22,497 nucleotides of DNA from Neurospora tetrasperma FGSC 2508 (GCF_000213175.1 NW_009799099.1:2518854-2541350), one strand, 5' to 3'; positions 11,454 to 21,149 are shown, numbered from the stretch's first letter. Numbers and translations: made by a program. The notes: generated from the letters alone by a model not told the origin.

Positions 11454-11905
11454 ACTGTTCGTGGTGGTTACTATCGAGGCTCACACATGGCAACGAATTG
11501 CTGATGGGAGAATCGTCGGAGGTCCATGGAATGGTAGATAAACAAAAAGGATGTTGGACATTCACGGTCCAACTTGATGGGAAAGAGTCAGGGGTCTCTC
11601 GGTACTTTAGCGACACAAGTGGAAACTGTGGGGAGACGGGAGGTTCAGTGTGGGTTGATGACGGAAGTCAAGAGGAGCCGTTGGGCTTTCGAGCGGCTCC
11701 GTATGCGGTATGTATATCACCGGCCGGGGACAAGATCGCTGGGTAGGGCGCCTGTGGATTGGTCGACAAGTCCTAACGGCTGGGGTGTGCCCGAAGGGGT
11801 CAAAACAAGGCAGCCAGGGGGGAGAGGATGACCCAGGAACCGGCGATAAAGGGTGACCTGTGAAGCGGTGGGGGCTGGCTAGCTGGTCCCTCTTGTCGAT
11901 GGAAT

Positions 11906-11945
11906 TCTGGCACAATCTGACACAATCTGGTGCAATCTGGCACAA
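11906..11945. repeat. Tandem decamer, four copies of TCTGGCACAA-like unit
   Basis: There are four back-to-back 10-bp units: TCTGGCACAA, TCTGACACAA, TCTGGTGCAA, TCTGGCACAA. The first and last are identical and the middle two differ at one or two positions. It is a small minisatellite in non-coding DNA. Confidence 0.85.
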
Positions 11946-12860
11946 GCCTAATCTAGCGGTGGACCTGGATGTCGTGAGAGGGAGAGGTATGATAGGGAGG
12001 AAGGGGTGCAGCAAGTATCGTGGATCTTGATATGCCCAGCGAGGTTGCTACTTGATGAGGGGCCCGCCCTGGGCGTTGCGATGGGATGCTGAACGTGTGC
12101 TTTTCGTTCCGTGGCGCCGATAAGTGAAGGTCACGCCTGGTGTGAATCTGATGGTACGTACGTGGGCGTGAGGTGTACGCAGGGGACGGATGGACAAAAC
12201 GGCCAACAAGATAGATCAAAGAGATCAGCGCATGCGTGGTGGTGGGGACAACCTGTAGACTCAGATACGATGGTCGAAGGCAGCAAAGGAGCCTGAGTCG
12301 GTAGCGGGATGATTGGATTTGAATTCCCGACACAATTTGTCCTGACAATTGGCTCGTGGTCCTGTTCACTGGTTGTGTTGTTGTAGAATGACGGGATGGG
12401 AGAGACATGGACTGAGATGGAAGGAGGGAGATAGCGGCGTGCACGCCCACCTCGCAGGGAAGATTCGAATGAGGGAGATAGTAGGTTGCGACAACGGGAC
12501 CAGGGTCTGGGTAGGCGTGAGACGGGTTGCCGGCATGAACGAGGTACCAACACCCAATGCAGCAGCTCCGGCCACGGCGTTGTCCTAGCTTTTGGTTACT
12601 ATAAATCAAAGTCTGACGGGTTCAAACCCGGAAACCTCAACGGCGTCCGAGTACTCTACATAAGGCCTCCGTACGATACCGCGGCCTTCTTCCCGATGGA
12701 GTGCAGTCTCTAGTGTAGAGTCCCGCGTAAAGGTGGGAGGGGGCCTCGAGGGGGCTTTGGGGGTAAAGCTATGATGGCGATGATGTTCGGGACTTGATAT
12801 CCGTCGGTAAACTTGGATCCAGTTTCACCCCGTGGGGAGAATGGAGGGATTGTAGCCCTA

Positions 12861-12869
12861 CACACCAGT
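12861..12869. repeat. 9-bp target-site duplication, left copy (CACACCAGT)
   Basis: CACACCAGT directly precedes the left terminal inverted repeat and is repeated perfectly at 21222-21230 directly after the right one. A 9-bp duplication is typical of Mutator-like (MULE) transposases. Confidence 0.85.
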
Positions 12870-12941
12870 GAGTTCCTAGATCACCTCACACATAGGTCTG
12901 ACCTCGGACCAAAATCGGAGCGCCAAGACTGCGCCAAGACA
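12870..12941 (+). repeat. Left terminal inverted repeat of outer TIR element
   Basis: It begins GAGTTCCTAGATCACCTCAC and continues through CGGAGCGCCAAGAC. It pairs with the reverse complement of 21150-21221, with mismatches at unit positions 4, 5, 8, 40, 43, 45 and 46. Just inside it, a degenerate second copy of its GACC-TGGACCA-ATCGGAGCGC segment occurs at about 12942-12966, so this end carries a partial subterminal duplication absent from the right end. Confidence 0.88.
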
Positions 12942-12974
12942 GACCTTGGACCACGATCGGAGCGCTATAACGTG

Positions 12975-12982
12975 TATAAAAG
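12975..12982 (+). promoter_or_regulatory. TATAAAAG box inside the outer element
   Basis: A perfect TATAAAAG lies about 105 bases in from the left end of the outer element, pointing inward. It may be a relic promoter of the TIR element. No coding sequence follows it, so its activity is unknown. Confidence 0.3.
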
Positions 12983-13051
12983 TATGTATTCTTACTGTAC
13001 TTCACTAACAAATAAATGGACCAATCCGGAACCTGTTCTAAACAAGTTCTT

Positions 13052-13073
13052 AAAAAAAAAAAAAAAAAAAAAA
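13052..13073 (+). repeat. A22 homopolymer at the edge of the RIP-affected zone
   Basis: Twenty-two consecutive A residues separate ordinary-composition DNA on the left from strongly AT-rich, CpA-poor DNA on the right. It could be a microsatellite or the poly(A) tail of an older retroposed fragment. No LINE or SINE body is recognisable beside it. Confidence 0.6.
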
Positions 13074-13377
13074 CTCTTTTTATTTATATTAATTTATATT
13101 AAATTCTAGGACTTGTTTAGGACCGATCTAGGATATATCCAGTATAGGTCCTTATATAATAGAAATTTGAATAAGAAAACTTATACTAATAATTAGGAAA
13201 ATAATTTATAATTAGTTTATTTTAAGGTTTTATTAAGAATAATATATTATATCTTTATATATATATAATATAAGTACTTAAACTTTTTAACTTGATTTTT
13301 AAATAGTTATTCTAAGATTGGTTAAAGATTTGTTAAGGATTGGTCCAAGAGTAGTCTAGGACTATTCTTAAAAATAG

Positions 13378-13382
13378 GTATT
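13378..13382. repeat. 5-bp target-site duplication of the LTR retrotransposon, left copy (GTATT)
   Basis: GTATT directly precedes the 5' LTR and recurs at 20812-20816 directly after the 3' LTR. Five bases is the usual duplication for Ty3/gypsy integrases. The left LTR appears to lack the first two bases (TG) of the right LTR, so the boundary is uncertain by 2 nt. Confidence 0.7.
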
Positions 13383-13854
13383 TATTACGAACTTAAGCAA
13401 GTTCGCGGGCCAACTAGGCCCTTGGGAGCACAAGCTGCCAAAAAGGGTTAGACTGTATAATTATAGGCTAGGATAGGCTTATAGTACAAGGAAGGCTCAC
13501 AGTTAGTACAAATAAACCAGGCTCACGATAGTAAGCCGGGCTTACAACTACCGATAGTAAGCCGGCTTATAATAGTAAGCTAGGCTTACGACGATAGAAG
13601 TAACCCTCAACTATAGAAGTGAGTTAGGCTCACTATACTACGAAGGCGTTCGGGAATATAAAGTATGAAAAAGCGACTAGAGAATTCAAATTATCAAATA
13701 GTTCGATAGTAGTTAATATAAATTAATTCTTAATATTGAGATTAGTATTACGTACGTATATTTATTATAAACCTTTTAGCTTTACTAAATAGTATTAATA
13801 TTCTTTATACTTTTAATTATTTTATTTAAGTAAATTAAACTCCCGTTCGTTATA
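13383..13854 (+). repeat. 5' LTR (472 bp)
   Basis: It aligns end to end with 20338-20811. It begins TATTACGAA, where the other copy has TGTATTACGAA, and ends CGTTCGTTATA (CATTCGTTACA in the other copy). Its first 130 bases or so keep CpA and TpG steps (GCAAG, CCAAC, GCACAAG, GCTGCCAAA). Its last 130 bases have essentially none. The primer-binding site should begin at 13855 but is too mutated to assign a tRNA. Confidence 0.92.
13531..13589. repeat. Three short palindromes (GTAAGCC/GGCTTAC) in the 5' LTR
   Basis: Three inverted-repeat units follow one another: GTAAGCCGGGCTTAC (13531-13545), AGTAAGCCGGCTTAT (13556-13570) and GTAAGCTAGGCTTAC (13575-13589). Related half-sites (GGCTTATAG, GGCTCACGATAG) lie upstream. 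The same array is in the 3' LTR. Such an array could be a transcription-factor binding cluster or form hairpins in the U3 region; this is inference. Confidence 0.7.
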
Positions 13855-14804
13855 TATTAATTATTTCCTTTAGCCTATTTCGGATAATATTAAAAGTATT
13901 ATCTTTACTTTATTATATTTATTACTACTAGAAATAATAATAATAATACTTAGGGTAAGTTCTTAAACTTTATTATTATTTTATAATAGTTTAAGGCTAC
14001 GTAGGAATATATTCTCTAATTTAAAATTTAATTTAAGGTTAGACCCAATACCCTCGAAGCGAAGGGAAGAGAAGGAATTACCCCTATCGATAGACTAAGA
14101 ATTAAATTATTTATACCTAAGGAATTCGATAGTTAATAGGCTGCCCTTATAGGATTCCTAATTTAAATATATATTTACCTCTACTTCTATAAAGATTAGT
14201 TTGCTTCTAAATTCGAAAAGATAATCTATATAGGTATTTAATTCGTAAATAAAGCCCTTACTTAATATAAGCCTATCCTTAAGGATTACTACGAGAATAG
14301 AGATTAGGTTTCGGATTTTACTAAGAAAATCTTAAGTTCCTATAAAGAATTTACTTAGGCCCTCTCCTAAATTTTTAGAGAGAAGGATAAAATTCGTAGG
14401 GTTTAAGAACGCCTAATTTACTTTCGATAAATTAAATCTACCTTAGCCTATACTATACTTTTTAAATAAAATTCCTTTTATAGTAATATTAATCATAATA
14501 AATTAATATAATTATTTTATAATAGTTTTAAGGAACGAATTAGGGACGAACTCTATAAAGAGGACCGCCTTAAAACTATTAACGCTTATATAAATAAGGC
14601 TATTCGTATTAACGATTAATAATTTTAATGGGAATAGGAGAAGAAAGGGAAAATAATTATTTTCGTCCCTCTTAAATCTAATAATATTAATATTAAGAAA
14701 AAGAGGACTTAGGGAATTTATATCTTTAGAATTATTTATTCCGGACTTATAGAAATCGATACGGCTTAAATTAATTAAAGTAAATAAAACCTTTTAAAAG
14801 TTAA

Positions 14805-14856
14805 ATATTTTAATTATAGTAAAAATAGGTATATAAAGAAAAATTACTGTATGCCC
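14805..14856 (+). pseudogene. Gag remnant with degenerate zinc knuckle
   Basis: The frame at 14806 reads a CX2CX4HX4C nucleocapsid knuckle in which all four metal ligands have become tyrosine codons (14806, 14815, 14830, 14845). G-to-A changes explain the three cysteines (TGY to TAY) and a C-to-T change explains the histidine (CAY to TAY). IKKN and MPK around it are preserved. The rest of gag, probably somewhere in 13900-15300, is too mutated to delimit and I cannot place its start. Confidence 0.65.
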
Positions 14857-16159
14857 AAATAATTAAATTAGAAGAAAGTAGAAATTATTATAATAGAAGG
14901 AATTAGGGTAATTAAAATCACTAGCGCCGAATATAGTTAAAATAATTTAGAAGACGCTATAGATAAAATTATAAATTTCGATTAAGAAATATAGTAGGAG
15001 GCTAATAATAAATATAATTAGGAAGGGTCTAATAAGGAAAATCCTAAGGAAGAGGTATAGGATATTAATATACCCTAAGTATAAATATACTAAACCCTAA
15101 TATAGAAAGAAATCGGTAATCTCCCTAATACTAACCGAACTCTCCTTATAATTATATATATAATAAATATTACCCCTCCCTTAATACTTTTACTAACCTC
15201 TATAATCGAAGAATATTATACCTTCGAATTTATTAATTTATATTAGTATAAATACCCTAATAATTTTACTAATAAGTATTAAATAGAGTTATTATAATAC
15301 TATTTATATAAAAGTAGGAAGGATAAATTGTAGGACGACTTCTAGAAGAAGCGTATAATTATTATTAAAGGGGAGTTTAAACTATTTAAGAAAGAGTCTT
15401 AGAGCCTTCGAAAATATATTAATTAATTAAAAAAAATATAGTCTAAATATATTCCCTTTATTATACTTACTACCAGATATTATAATTCTAATATATTATT
15501 AATAATTATTATAAGTACTATAGAAAAAAATAGAATAATTATTTTTAGCCTACTAAAAGGTTAGACTGGTAAAAATAACCTAAATTGGTTATACATACTT
15601 TCAACCGAAGCGATTTATAAATTACCCTTATTATTAATAAATAATTTGTATTTAATTTACAACCTTTCGTAAGGGTTAATAAATAGCTATTATTTAAGAG
15701 ATTCGTTATTCGCCCTTATAATATTTATACTTATATAAAATAGGGAAAAGCCGACTATTATTAATAATAATACCCGATATCCAACTACCCTATCTATATA
15801 AAATAAAAAGCCTAGGATATTGAAAAGGAATTCAATAATTATATTTAGAAAGTTAGAATAATCGAGTATAAGAATAAAGAGAAAGTTATATATATAATAT
15901 AATTATAAAAATATAATTTGCTAAACGAGTTTAAATTTAAGGAAGAGGATACTCTTAATAATTATTATTAGAAATTAGGAAACGGTTCAAAGCCTTTAAG
16001 GAGGCCCGATAAAAATTAAACCCCTAGATAAAACGGATTATTCGGCGATATAACCGTTAGAAAAATAAGATCCGGGACCCTATAGTACTTATAGAGGTTG
16101 TAGTTATAAAAGAAAGGAAGTAGGACTAGAGGCTTAAAATTATAATTTATTAGTAGAAT

Positions 16160-16420
16160 TACTAAATATTCGTATTAATAGATTTTAAAATTTAATTAAA
16201 TTTTATTATACCTAAATTCGTTTTATAATTAAAAATTCCCTAAGGAAAGAAAAAAGTACTCTTTATAATAAAAGGGCCTTTTGAAATATAAATTATAAAA
16301 TAGGAAATATTATTACTCTTTATTATAATAGAAGGTAAAACGGTTGAAATTAGTTTCAATATTATTAAAATAGGGCTATTTAAGGATATAATCCTAAGGT
16401 ACCTATAGTATATTATATAT
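16160..16420 (+). pseudogene. Retropepsin-type aspartic protease remnant
   Basis: In the frame around 16165-16270 the segment reads FVLID, then a damaged active-site stretch with a stop, then LNFIIPKFV. This matches the position of the catalytic DSGA motif followed by NFI in gypsy proteases. The catalytic Asp codon (GAT at 16181) survives, but the SGA residues do not and stop codons interrupt the domain. Confidence 0.6.
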
Positions 16421-16829
16421 AACCTAAATATTAATTGGAAGGAAGGTAGCTACTTATATTTTAGGACGTACCTAATTATTAATAGGAAAACCAGAGTATA
16501 GAAGGAAGCGAACTATAAAAACGCTATTCCTATAGCCCTACTGCAAATAGTATAAAAAATTATAATTTATATTATTAATAAAAGTAGTAAAATTATAGAA
16601 GAAGGGTTAATAATATTAGTAGAAATATTAGTAATTAGTATTTAATATAAATTTAACTATTATTAGAACTAATAAACAGAGAAATTAAAAATAATAATCC
16701 TAGAAGAGTACTAAAAATACCCGCCTTTTATTAGTAAGTACTTTAAAAGATTATTACTATAAAGATTATAGGACTACGAAATTAAATTAAAGGAAGGAGC
16801 TAAATTTAAATTCTTTAAAATATATTATA

Positions 16830-17460
16830 TTAATAAAAAGTAAAATATAGAATTAAGGAAGTATTTAGATAAAAACCTAAAATAAGGATATATTCGGGAA
16901 TTTATATTGCTAATAGGGTACTTTATCCTCTTTATACCGAAGAAGGACGGAAAGTTACGCCTTTATATTAATTATAAATAGTTAAATTAAAAGACCATAA
17001 AAAATAATTATCCCCTACCTTTAATTTTATATATCCGAAGTCAATTAGGAGGAGTATAATATTTTACATACTCTAATTTACTTATTACCTATACCTATAT
17101 CCGAATTAAAAAATAAATAAATAGAAAATAATATTTTATATACCCTACAACTACTACGAATATTTTATTATACCTTTTAAGTTAATTAATATATTTATAA
17201 TATTCTAATTTATTATTAATTATATAATTCGACCCTACTTTAATAAATTTACTATTTACTACCTAAATAATATCCTTATTTATTCTAAAATTCTTATAGA
17301 ATATAAAGAATATATAAGGAAAGTATTAAACGTATTATACGAATATAAATTTTCTATTAATATAGAGAAAAGCGAATTCTATATAAAAAAAATCGTATTT
17401 CTTAGGTATTTAATTTTAAAGAACAAAATTAGAATAGAACGAAATAAAGTAAAAGCTATA
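16830..17460 (+). pseudogene. Reverse transcriptase remnant
   Basis: The frame near 16885-17020 reads GYIRE, then FIPKKDGKLRLYINYK, a stop, and KNNYPLPLI. This is the standard gypsy fingers/palm motif around PKKDGKLR (16938-16961). The catalytic box at 17260-17285 reads YLNNILIYS, so both catalytic aspartates of YLDD are now Asn codons through G-to-A change. Several TAA/TAG stops interrupt the frame. The enzyme is dead both by truncation and by active-site loss. Confidence 0.9.
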
Positions 17461-17689
17461 CGGAATTAGTTAACGTTTAGGAATATAAATAAAGTTTGTA
17501 GATTCCTAAAGTTTATTAATTTTTACCGTATATTTATATAAAACTATAGGAAGATTATAAAGCCCTTATACAAATTCATTAGGAAGGAGGCTATTTTTAT
17601 ATAAAGAAAGGAGGAAATAAAAGCCTTTAGGGCTATTTATAATGTAATTACTATAGACCCTGTACTAAAACTTCCTAACTTAAATAAAC

Positions 17690-17995
17690 CTTTCAAAATT
17701 AAAATTAATATATTAAATTACGCTATCGGAGGATAATTGGAATAGCGTAACGAATATAGGAAATTATACCCTATAATTTTCTTTTTTAAGAAATTAGAAG
17801 GACCCTGTTACAATTATCCTATTTATAATAAGGAACTTTTAATTATTATTAAAGCGTTTTAAAAATAGAAGCTATATTTTAATAGAATTACGTATAAAGT
17901 ATAAATTTATACCAATTATAATAACTTTTAATACTTTATAATTACAAAGGTATTTAACAGCTATTAAATATATTAGACTGAATTCTTATTAGAAT
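17690..17995 (+). pseudogene. RNase H remnant
   Basis: The frame reads KINILNYAIGG, stops, then LYPIIFFFKKLEGP, YNYPIYNKELLIIIKAF and a later TNYNN segment. These match the gypsy RNase H order (D-A-S-x-Y-A-x-G-G, F-x-S-K-K-L, KELLA, TDH). The first catalytic Asp is now Asn, the Glu of KELL is retained, and the TDH-type Asp is Asn. Stops occur throughout. Confidence 0.85.
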
Positions 17996-18339
17996 TCAAT
18001 TTTAGGATTAATTATAAGAAGGGATTGGAGAATGCCCGAACCGACGTTTTAAACTATTAGACGGACTATATAAAAAACGTAATAGAAGTTTTTATACCTT
18101 TATTTTAAAAATAACCGGACGGATTATTTATATACCCCCTATAGGAATAGGAAGAATATTACGCCGTTTATAGGGTTAAATTATAAGACCTTAGTTATTA
18201 AATTACTATTGCTACTCTAGAAGAATAATAAAAATAGGAGGATAGCTTAGAAGAAGGAATCGCCTTTTAGAATAATAAATTATAATATTATAATAAGGCC
18301 TATATTTAACTAAAATAATGAAAAACTCTTATTATAAAA

Positions 18340-19260
18340 ATCTATAAATCTAAAATAGGAGGATATATAGGCATTGCTAAAACTATAGTAAAAATATAGT
18401 AATATTACGACTTTCTAAAATTAAAAGCCGAAATAGTTCGAATATTATAGGCCTATAAACGTTATAATAGGATTAGGGTTATAAGATATAAACTATATAG
18501 ATTCCTCGAACCCTTAGAAATTATAGAAAAGCTATAGAGCTTGGTAATTATAAATCTTATTATTAAATTACCACTATCTATAAATACTATTATAGGAATT
18601 ATATATAATAATATACTAATAATAGTAAATAAATTAATTAAATAGAATTACTTTCTACCCTATAAGAAAATATAATTAATAGAGTAATTTACGGATATAA
18701 TTTATTGGAATATTATTTCAATATATAATTGGCTAAAGGAATAAATTACGGATAAGGATATTAAATTCGTATTTAAATTTTAATAAGTATTAATAACTGA
18801 ATTCGGTACTAAGAGTAAAATGTTTATTGTATATTACCTATAGACCAATAAACAAACGAAAAGGATTAATTAAATTATAGAATAATACTTAAAAAACTAT
18901 ATTAATTTTAAATAAAATAATTAAGTAAAACTATTACCTATAGTACAATTAGTATATAATACCTCCCCTATAAAGACTACTAAGGTTTTACTTTTCTTTA
19001 TAAATTACGGGTACGAACTAGAATTTTTGGAAGGATTAAATACGAATATTCCTAGGGCCTTAATTAAGGCCGGAAAATTATATATATTATATAAGAAACT
19101 TAAGGAAGAATTGGAATTTATTTAATAAAAGATAAGCCGGTATTTTAATTTAAAAAGGTTCGAGGGACCTCGTTTAAAGGAGGGGGATAAAATCCTTTTA
19201 TCGATTAAGAACTTTAAACTATGGAAACTTAGTAAGAAATTTAACGACTAACGAATAGGA
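18340..19260 (+). pseudogene. Integrase remnant (zinc finger, DDE core)
   Basis: The N-terminal HHCC finger is visible with His and Cys codons changed to Tyr (KSKIGGYIGIAKT near 18345-18395; AYKRYNR near 18448). The core reads KLPLS near 18570 and IIVNKLIK, where the first catalytic Asp is now Asn. The second Asp survives in ITDKD (GAT at 18751). The region near 18870 resembles the E-containing helix (RIN-stop-IIE). The C-terminal part reads PIKTTKVLLFFINYGYE and FEGPRLKEGDKI. Many stops are present. Confidence 0.85.
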
Positions 19261-19429
19261 CTATTTGGAATTAAGAAGAAGATTTCTAATATAGTATATT
19301 AATTAGATATTCCTAATATTATAAAATTAAAATTATACTTATTTTGTATTGTACTACTAAAACCAATACCTAAAAATATACGAATTAATATACGTATTAA
19401 TATTAAAGATAAGGAAGAAGAATAGAATA

Positions 19430-19600
19430 TAGAATAAATTTTAGATTTAAAAGTAGAAAAAAGAAAATTAGAATACTTTATTAAATAGGAAAGATTCAAT
19501 CCCGAGGATAATATATGGAAGCCCGTTAAGAATTTAAATTATTTTAAAAAGTTAAAGGAATTCTATTGGAAGAACCCGGATCGGTTAAGGCTAAAGGATT
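19430..19600 (+). pseudogene. C-terminal chromodomain remnant
   Basis: After the integrase the frame reads ILDLKVEKRKLEYFIK, a stop where a Trp codon (TGG) would be expected, then RFNPEDNIWKPVKNLNYF. The aromatic-rich YFIKW...NPEDNTWEP pattern is characteristic of chromovirus chromodomains, which can steer integration toward modified chromatin. It is broken by stops but otherwise well preserved. Confidence 0.85.
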
Positions 19601-20322
19601 ATTTAATTAAGAAGCTATGTAAACCGGAATATTTAAGACCGCTTAATTAACGGGCGGGAAAAAGGTAAATTCCCTTACCGGCTACTCTATAAGTAATAAC
19701 TCTAATTCTAAATTAATTACCCGCTCCTCTACCTTTAAAGCTTTTAATTTAATTATATTATAGAGAGATAATTTACGGCCCTAAAAAGCTAAATCTTATA
19801 ATTACTATTCTAAATCTAATAATTAAATAATTTACGTCTTTAAATCCTTTTATTGGGTATTAATTTATTTTAAATATTCTTTAATACCCTATAACAATAT
19901 CATTTTTATTTACCGTACGTAATCGAATATTATAAAAATACGAACTACTATAGTAAATTAGCCAAAAGCTAGTAAAAATACTAAAAAAGAACCTACGTTT
20001 AGTATCGGTATTAAAATTTTTATAAGGACGTATACAATGGATATATTCGCTATACTTCATATTATTAGAAAGCTTCTTATAAAGAAAATTATATTTGGTA
20101 TAGTACTAGTAAAATATTATAAAGGTTCCAAACTTCTCAATATTAGATAATAAAGTCCGACGCTTCAATACTAATTTAAACGGACGCTTCTAAATACGAA
20201 AAAACAATATAACGGAAGATAATAATAAAGAGACTTACTATATTTAATTAAAAAAATAATATTAACGGATAAGAGTAGATAGAAGATTAAAATAATTTAA
20301 TAAGCCGTTAAGGATAACGGTT

Positions 20323-20334
20323 AGGGAGGGGAGG
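20323..20334 (+). other. Polypurine tract (second-strand primer)
   Basis: AGGGAGGGGAGG, the only long G-rich run in the AT-rich body, lies 3 bases before the TG that starts the 3' LTR. This is the expected position of the retrotransposon polypurine tract. It supports the plus orientation and the LTR boundary. It survives because it contains no CpA or TpG target for RIP. Confidence 0.9.
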
Positions 20335-20337
20335 TAT

Positions 20338-20811
20338 TGTATTACGAATTTAAGCGAATTTATAGGCTAATTAAACCCTTAGGAATATAAACTATTAAAA
20401 AGGGTTAAATTATATAATCATAAGCTAAGATAGACTTACAATATAAGGAAGGCTTATAATTAATATAAATAAGCTAGGCTTACAATAGTAAGCTGGGCTT
20501 ATAATTACTAATAGTAAGCCGGCTTATAATAGTAAGCTAGGGTTACAATAATAAAAGTAACCTTTAATTATAGAGGTAAATTAGGTTTACTATACTACGA
20601 AGGCATTCGGGAATACGAAGTATAAGAAGGCGATTAAAGAATTTAAATTATTAGATAGTTCGATAGTAGTCAACACAAATTGATTTTTATTACCGAGACT
20701 AGTATTACGTACGCATACTTGTTATAAACCTTTTAGCTTTACCGAACAGTACTAATAGTCTTTATACCTTCAGCTATCTTACTTAGGCAGATCAGACTGC
20801 CATTCGTTACA
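20338..20811 (+). repeat. 3' LTR (474 bp)
   Basis: It begins TGTATTACGAA and ends CATTCGTTACA, keeping the canonical TG...CA. It contains the same palindrome array as the 5' LTR (about 20475-20545). Here the mutated and preserved halves are reversed: the first 150 bases or so have lost nearly all CpA, while the last 150 keep it (TCAACACAAATTG, GGCAGATCAGACTGCC). Confidence 0.93.
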
Positions 20812-20816
20812 GTATT
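20812..20816. repeat. 5-bp target-site duplication of the LTR retrotransposon, right copy (GTATT)
   Basis: Perfect match to 13378-13382, immediately after the terminal CA of the 3' LTR. Confidence 0.75.
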
Positions 20817-21009
20817 CTTTTTACTTATAATAATTAAAATAAAATAAAATTAACTAAAATATTACTAAAAGAAATATATTATATTATATATATATATGGA
20901 TTTGTGCTATTAAGTATAAGAGTTATACTATATAATTATATCAATTTAAACTATTAAAATTTTTTTTAATTAAGTTTTAAATAACTTTACCAAAAATAAA
21001 TCAAAAACC

Positions 21010-21064
21010 AGTCCAAGACAGGTCCAGGATAGGTCTGGGATAGGTCTGGGATAGGTCCGAGATA
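21010..21064. repeat. Tandem 11-bp repeat, five copies of GGTCTGGGATA-like unit
   Basis: Units are AGTCCAAGACA, GGTCCAGGATA, GGTCTGGGATA, GGTCTGGGATA and GGTCCGAGATA. It lies inside the right part of the outer TIR element. Related words (GGTCCAAGAGTAGTCTAGGA) occur near 13342-13361 in the left part, on the other side of the inserted retrotransposon, so the insertion may have split a larger subterminal repeat array. Confidence 0.85.
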
Positions 21065-21149
21065 GGTTTTTAGTATACCTGAATTTTAGTTTGATATAAC
21101 TATTAAGAACTCCGGTATCGGTCGAGTTTTGCTTACAGTGTGGGGCAAA

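Larger units (their letters stand above)
11263..12860. other. GC-balanced intergenic region up to the transposon
   Basis: This is the presumed promoter and leader of the Cys/His-cluster gene (11263 to about 11460), followed by about 1.4 kb with no supported gene. A 218-codon minus-strand frame (11953-12609) is Ser/Pro/Thr/His/Arg-rich with no domain and looks like chance. A short decamer repeat lies at 11906-11945. The palindrome CGGGTTCAAACCCGG near 12618-12632 resembles a tRNA T-arm but lacks a cloverleaf. Confidence 0.5.
13383..20811 (+). mobile_element. Ty3/gypsy chromovirus LTR retrotransposon, inactivated by RIP
   Basis: It is structurally complete: LTRs at 13383-13854 and 20338-20811, a polypurine tract at 20323-20334, and flanking GTATT. 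Internal domains run in the plus direction as gag zinc knuckle, protease, reverse transcriptase, RNase H, integrase and chromodomain. Protease-RT-RNaseH-integrase order plus a C-terminal chromodomain defines chromoviruses. The body is extremely AT-rich. CpA and TpG are almost absent and TpA is very common, while CpG steps such as CGA and ACG survive. Many in-frame TAA/TAG stops break every domain. This pattern is RIP (CpA to TpA on both strands), not CpG deamination. The element cannot encode functional proteins. Confidence 0.93.

Noticed and set aside
11953-12609. 218-codon minus-strand open frame
   Set aside because: Ser/Pro/His/Thr/Arg-rich chance-like composition, no domain, no splice support, and overlapping open frames on the other strand.
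12608-12645. Palindrome GACGGGTTCAAACCCGG resembling a tRNA T-arm/B-box
   Set aside because: No acceptor, D or anticodon arm can be paired at the right distances, and the upstream sequence lacks a good A-box.
13531-13589. Regular palindromic repeats as a possible CRISPR array
   Set aside because: The units are 15 bp, adjacent with tiny similar spacers, lie inside an LTR and occur in both LTRs. The organism is a fungus.
19299-19499. 66-codon minus-strand frame in the AT-rich island
   Set aside because: It is an antisense shadow of the degenerate integrase/chromodomain region with AT-driven Ile/Phe/Ser composition.
13074-20990. AT-rich island as a centromere fragment or inserted mitochondrial DNA
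   Set aside because: LTRs, a polypurine tract, gypsy pol domains and target duplications explain it, and the CpA-specific depletion points to RIP. No mitochondrial gene is visible.
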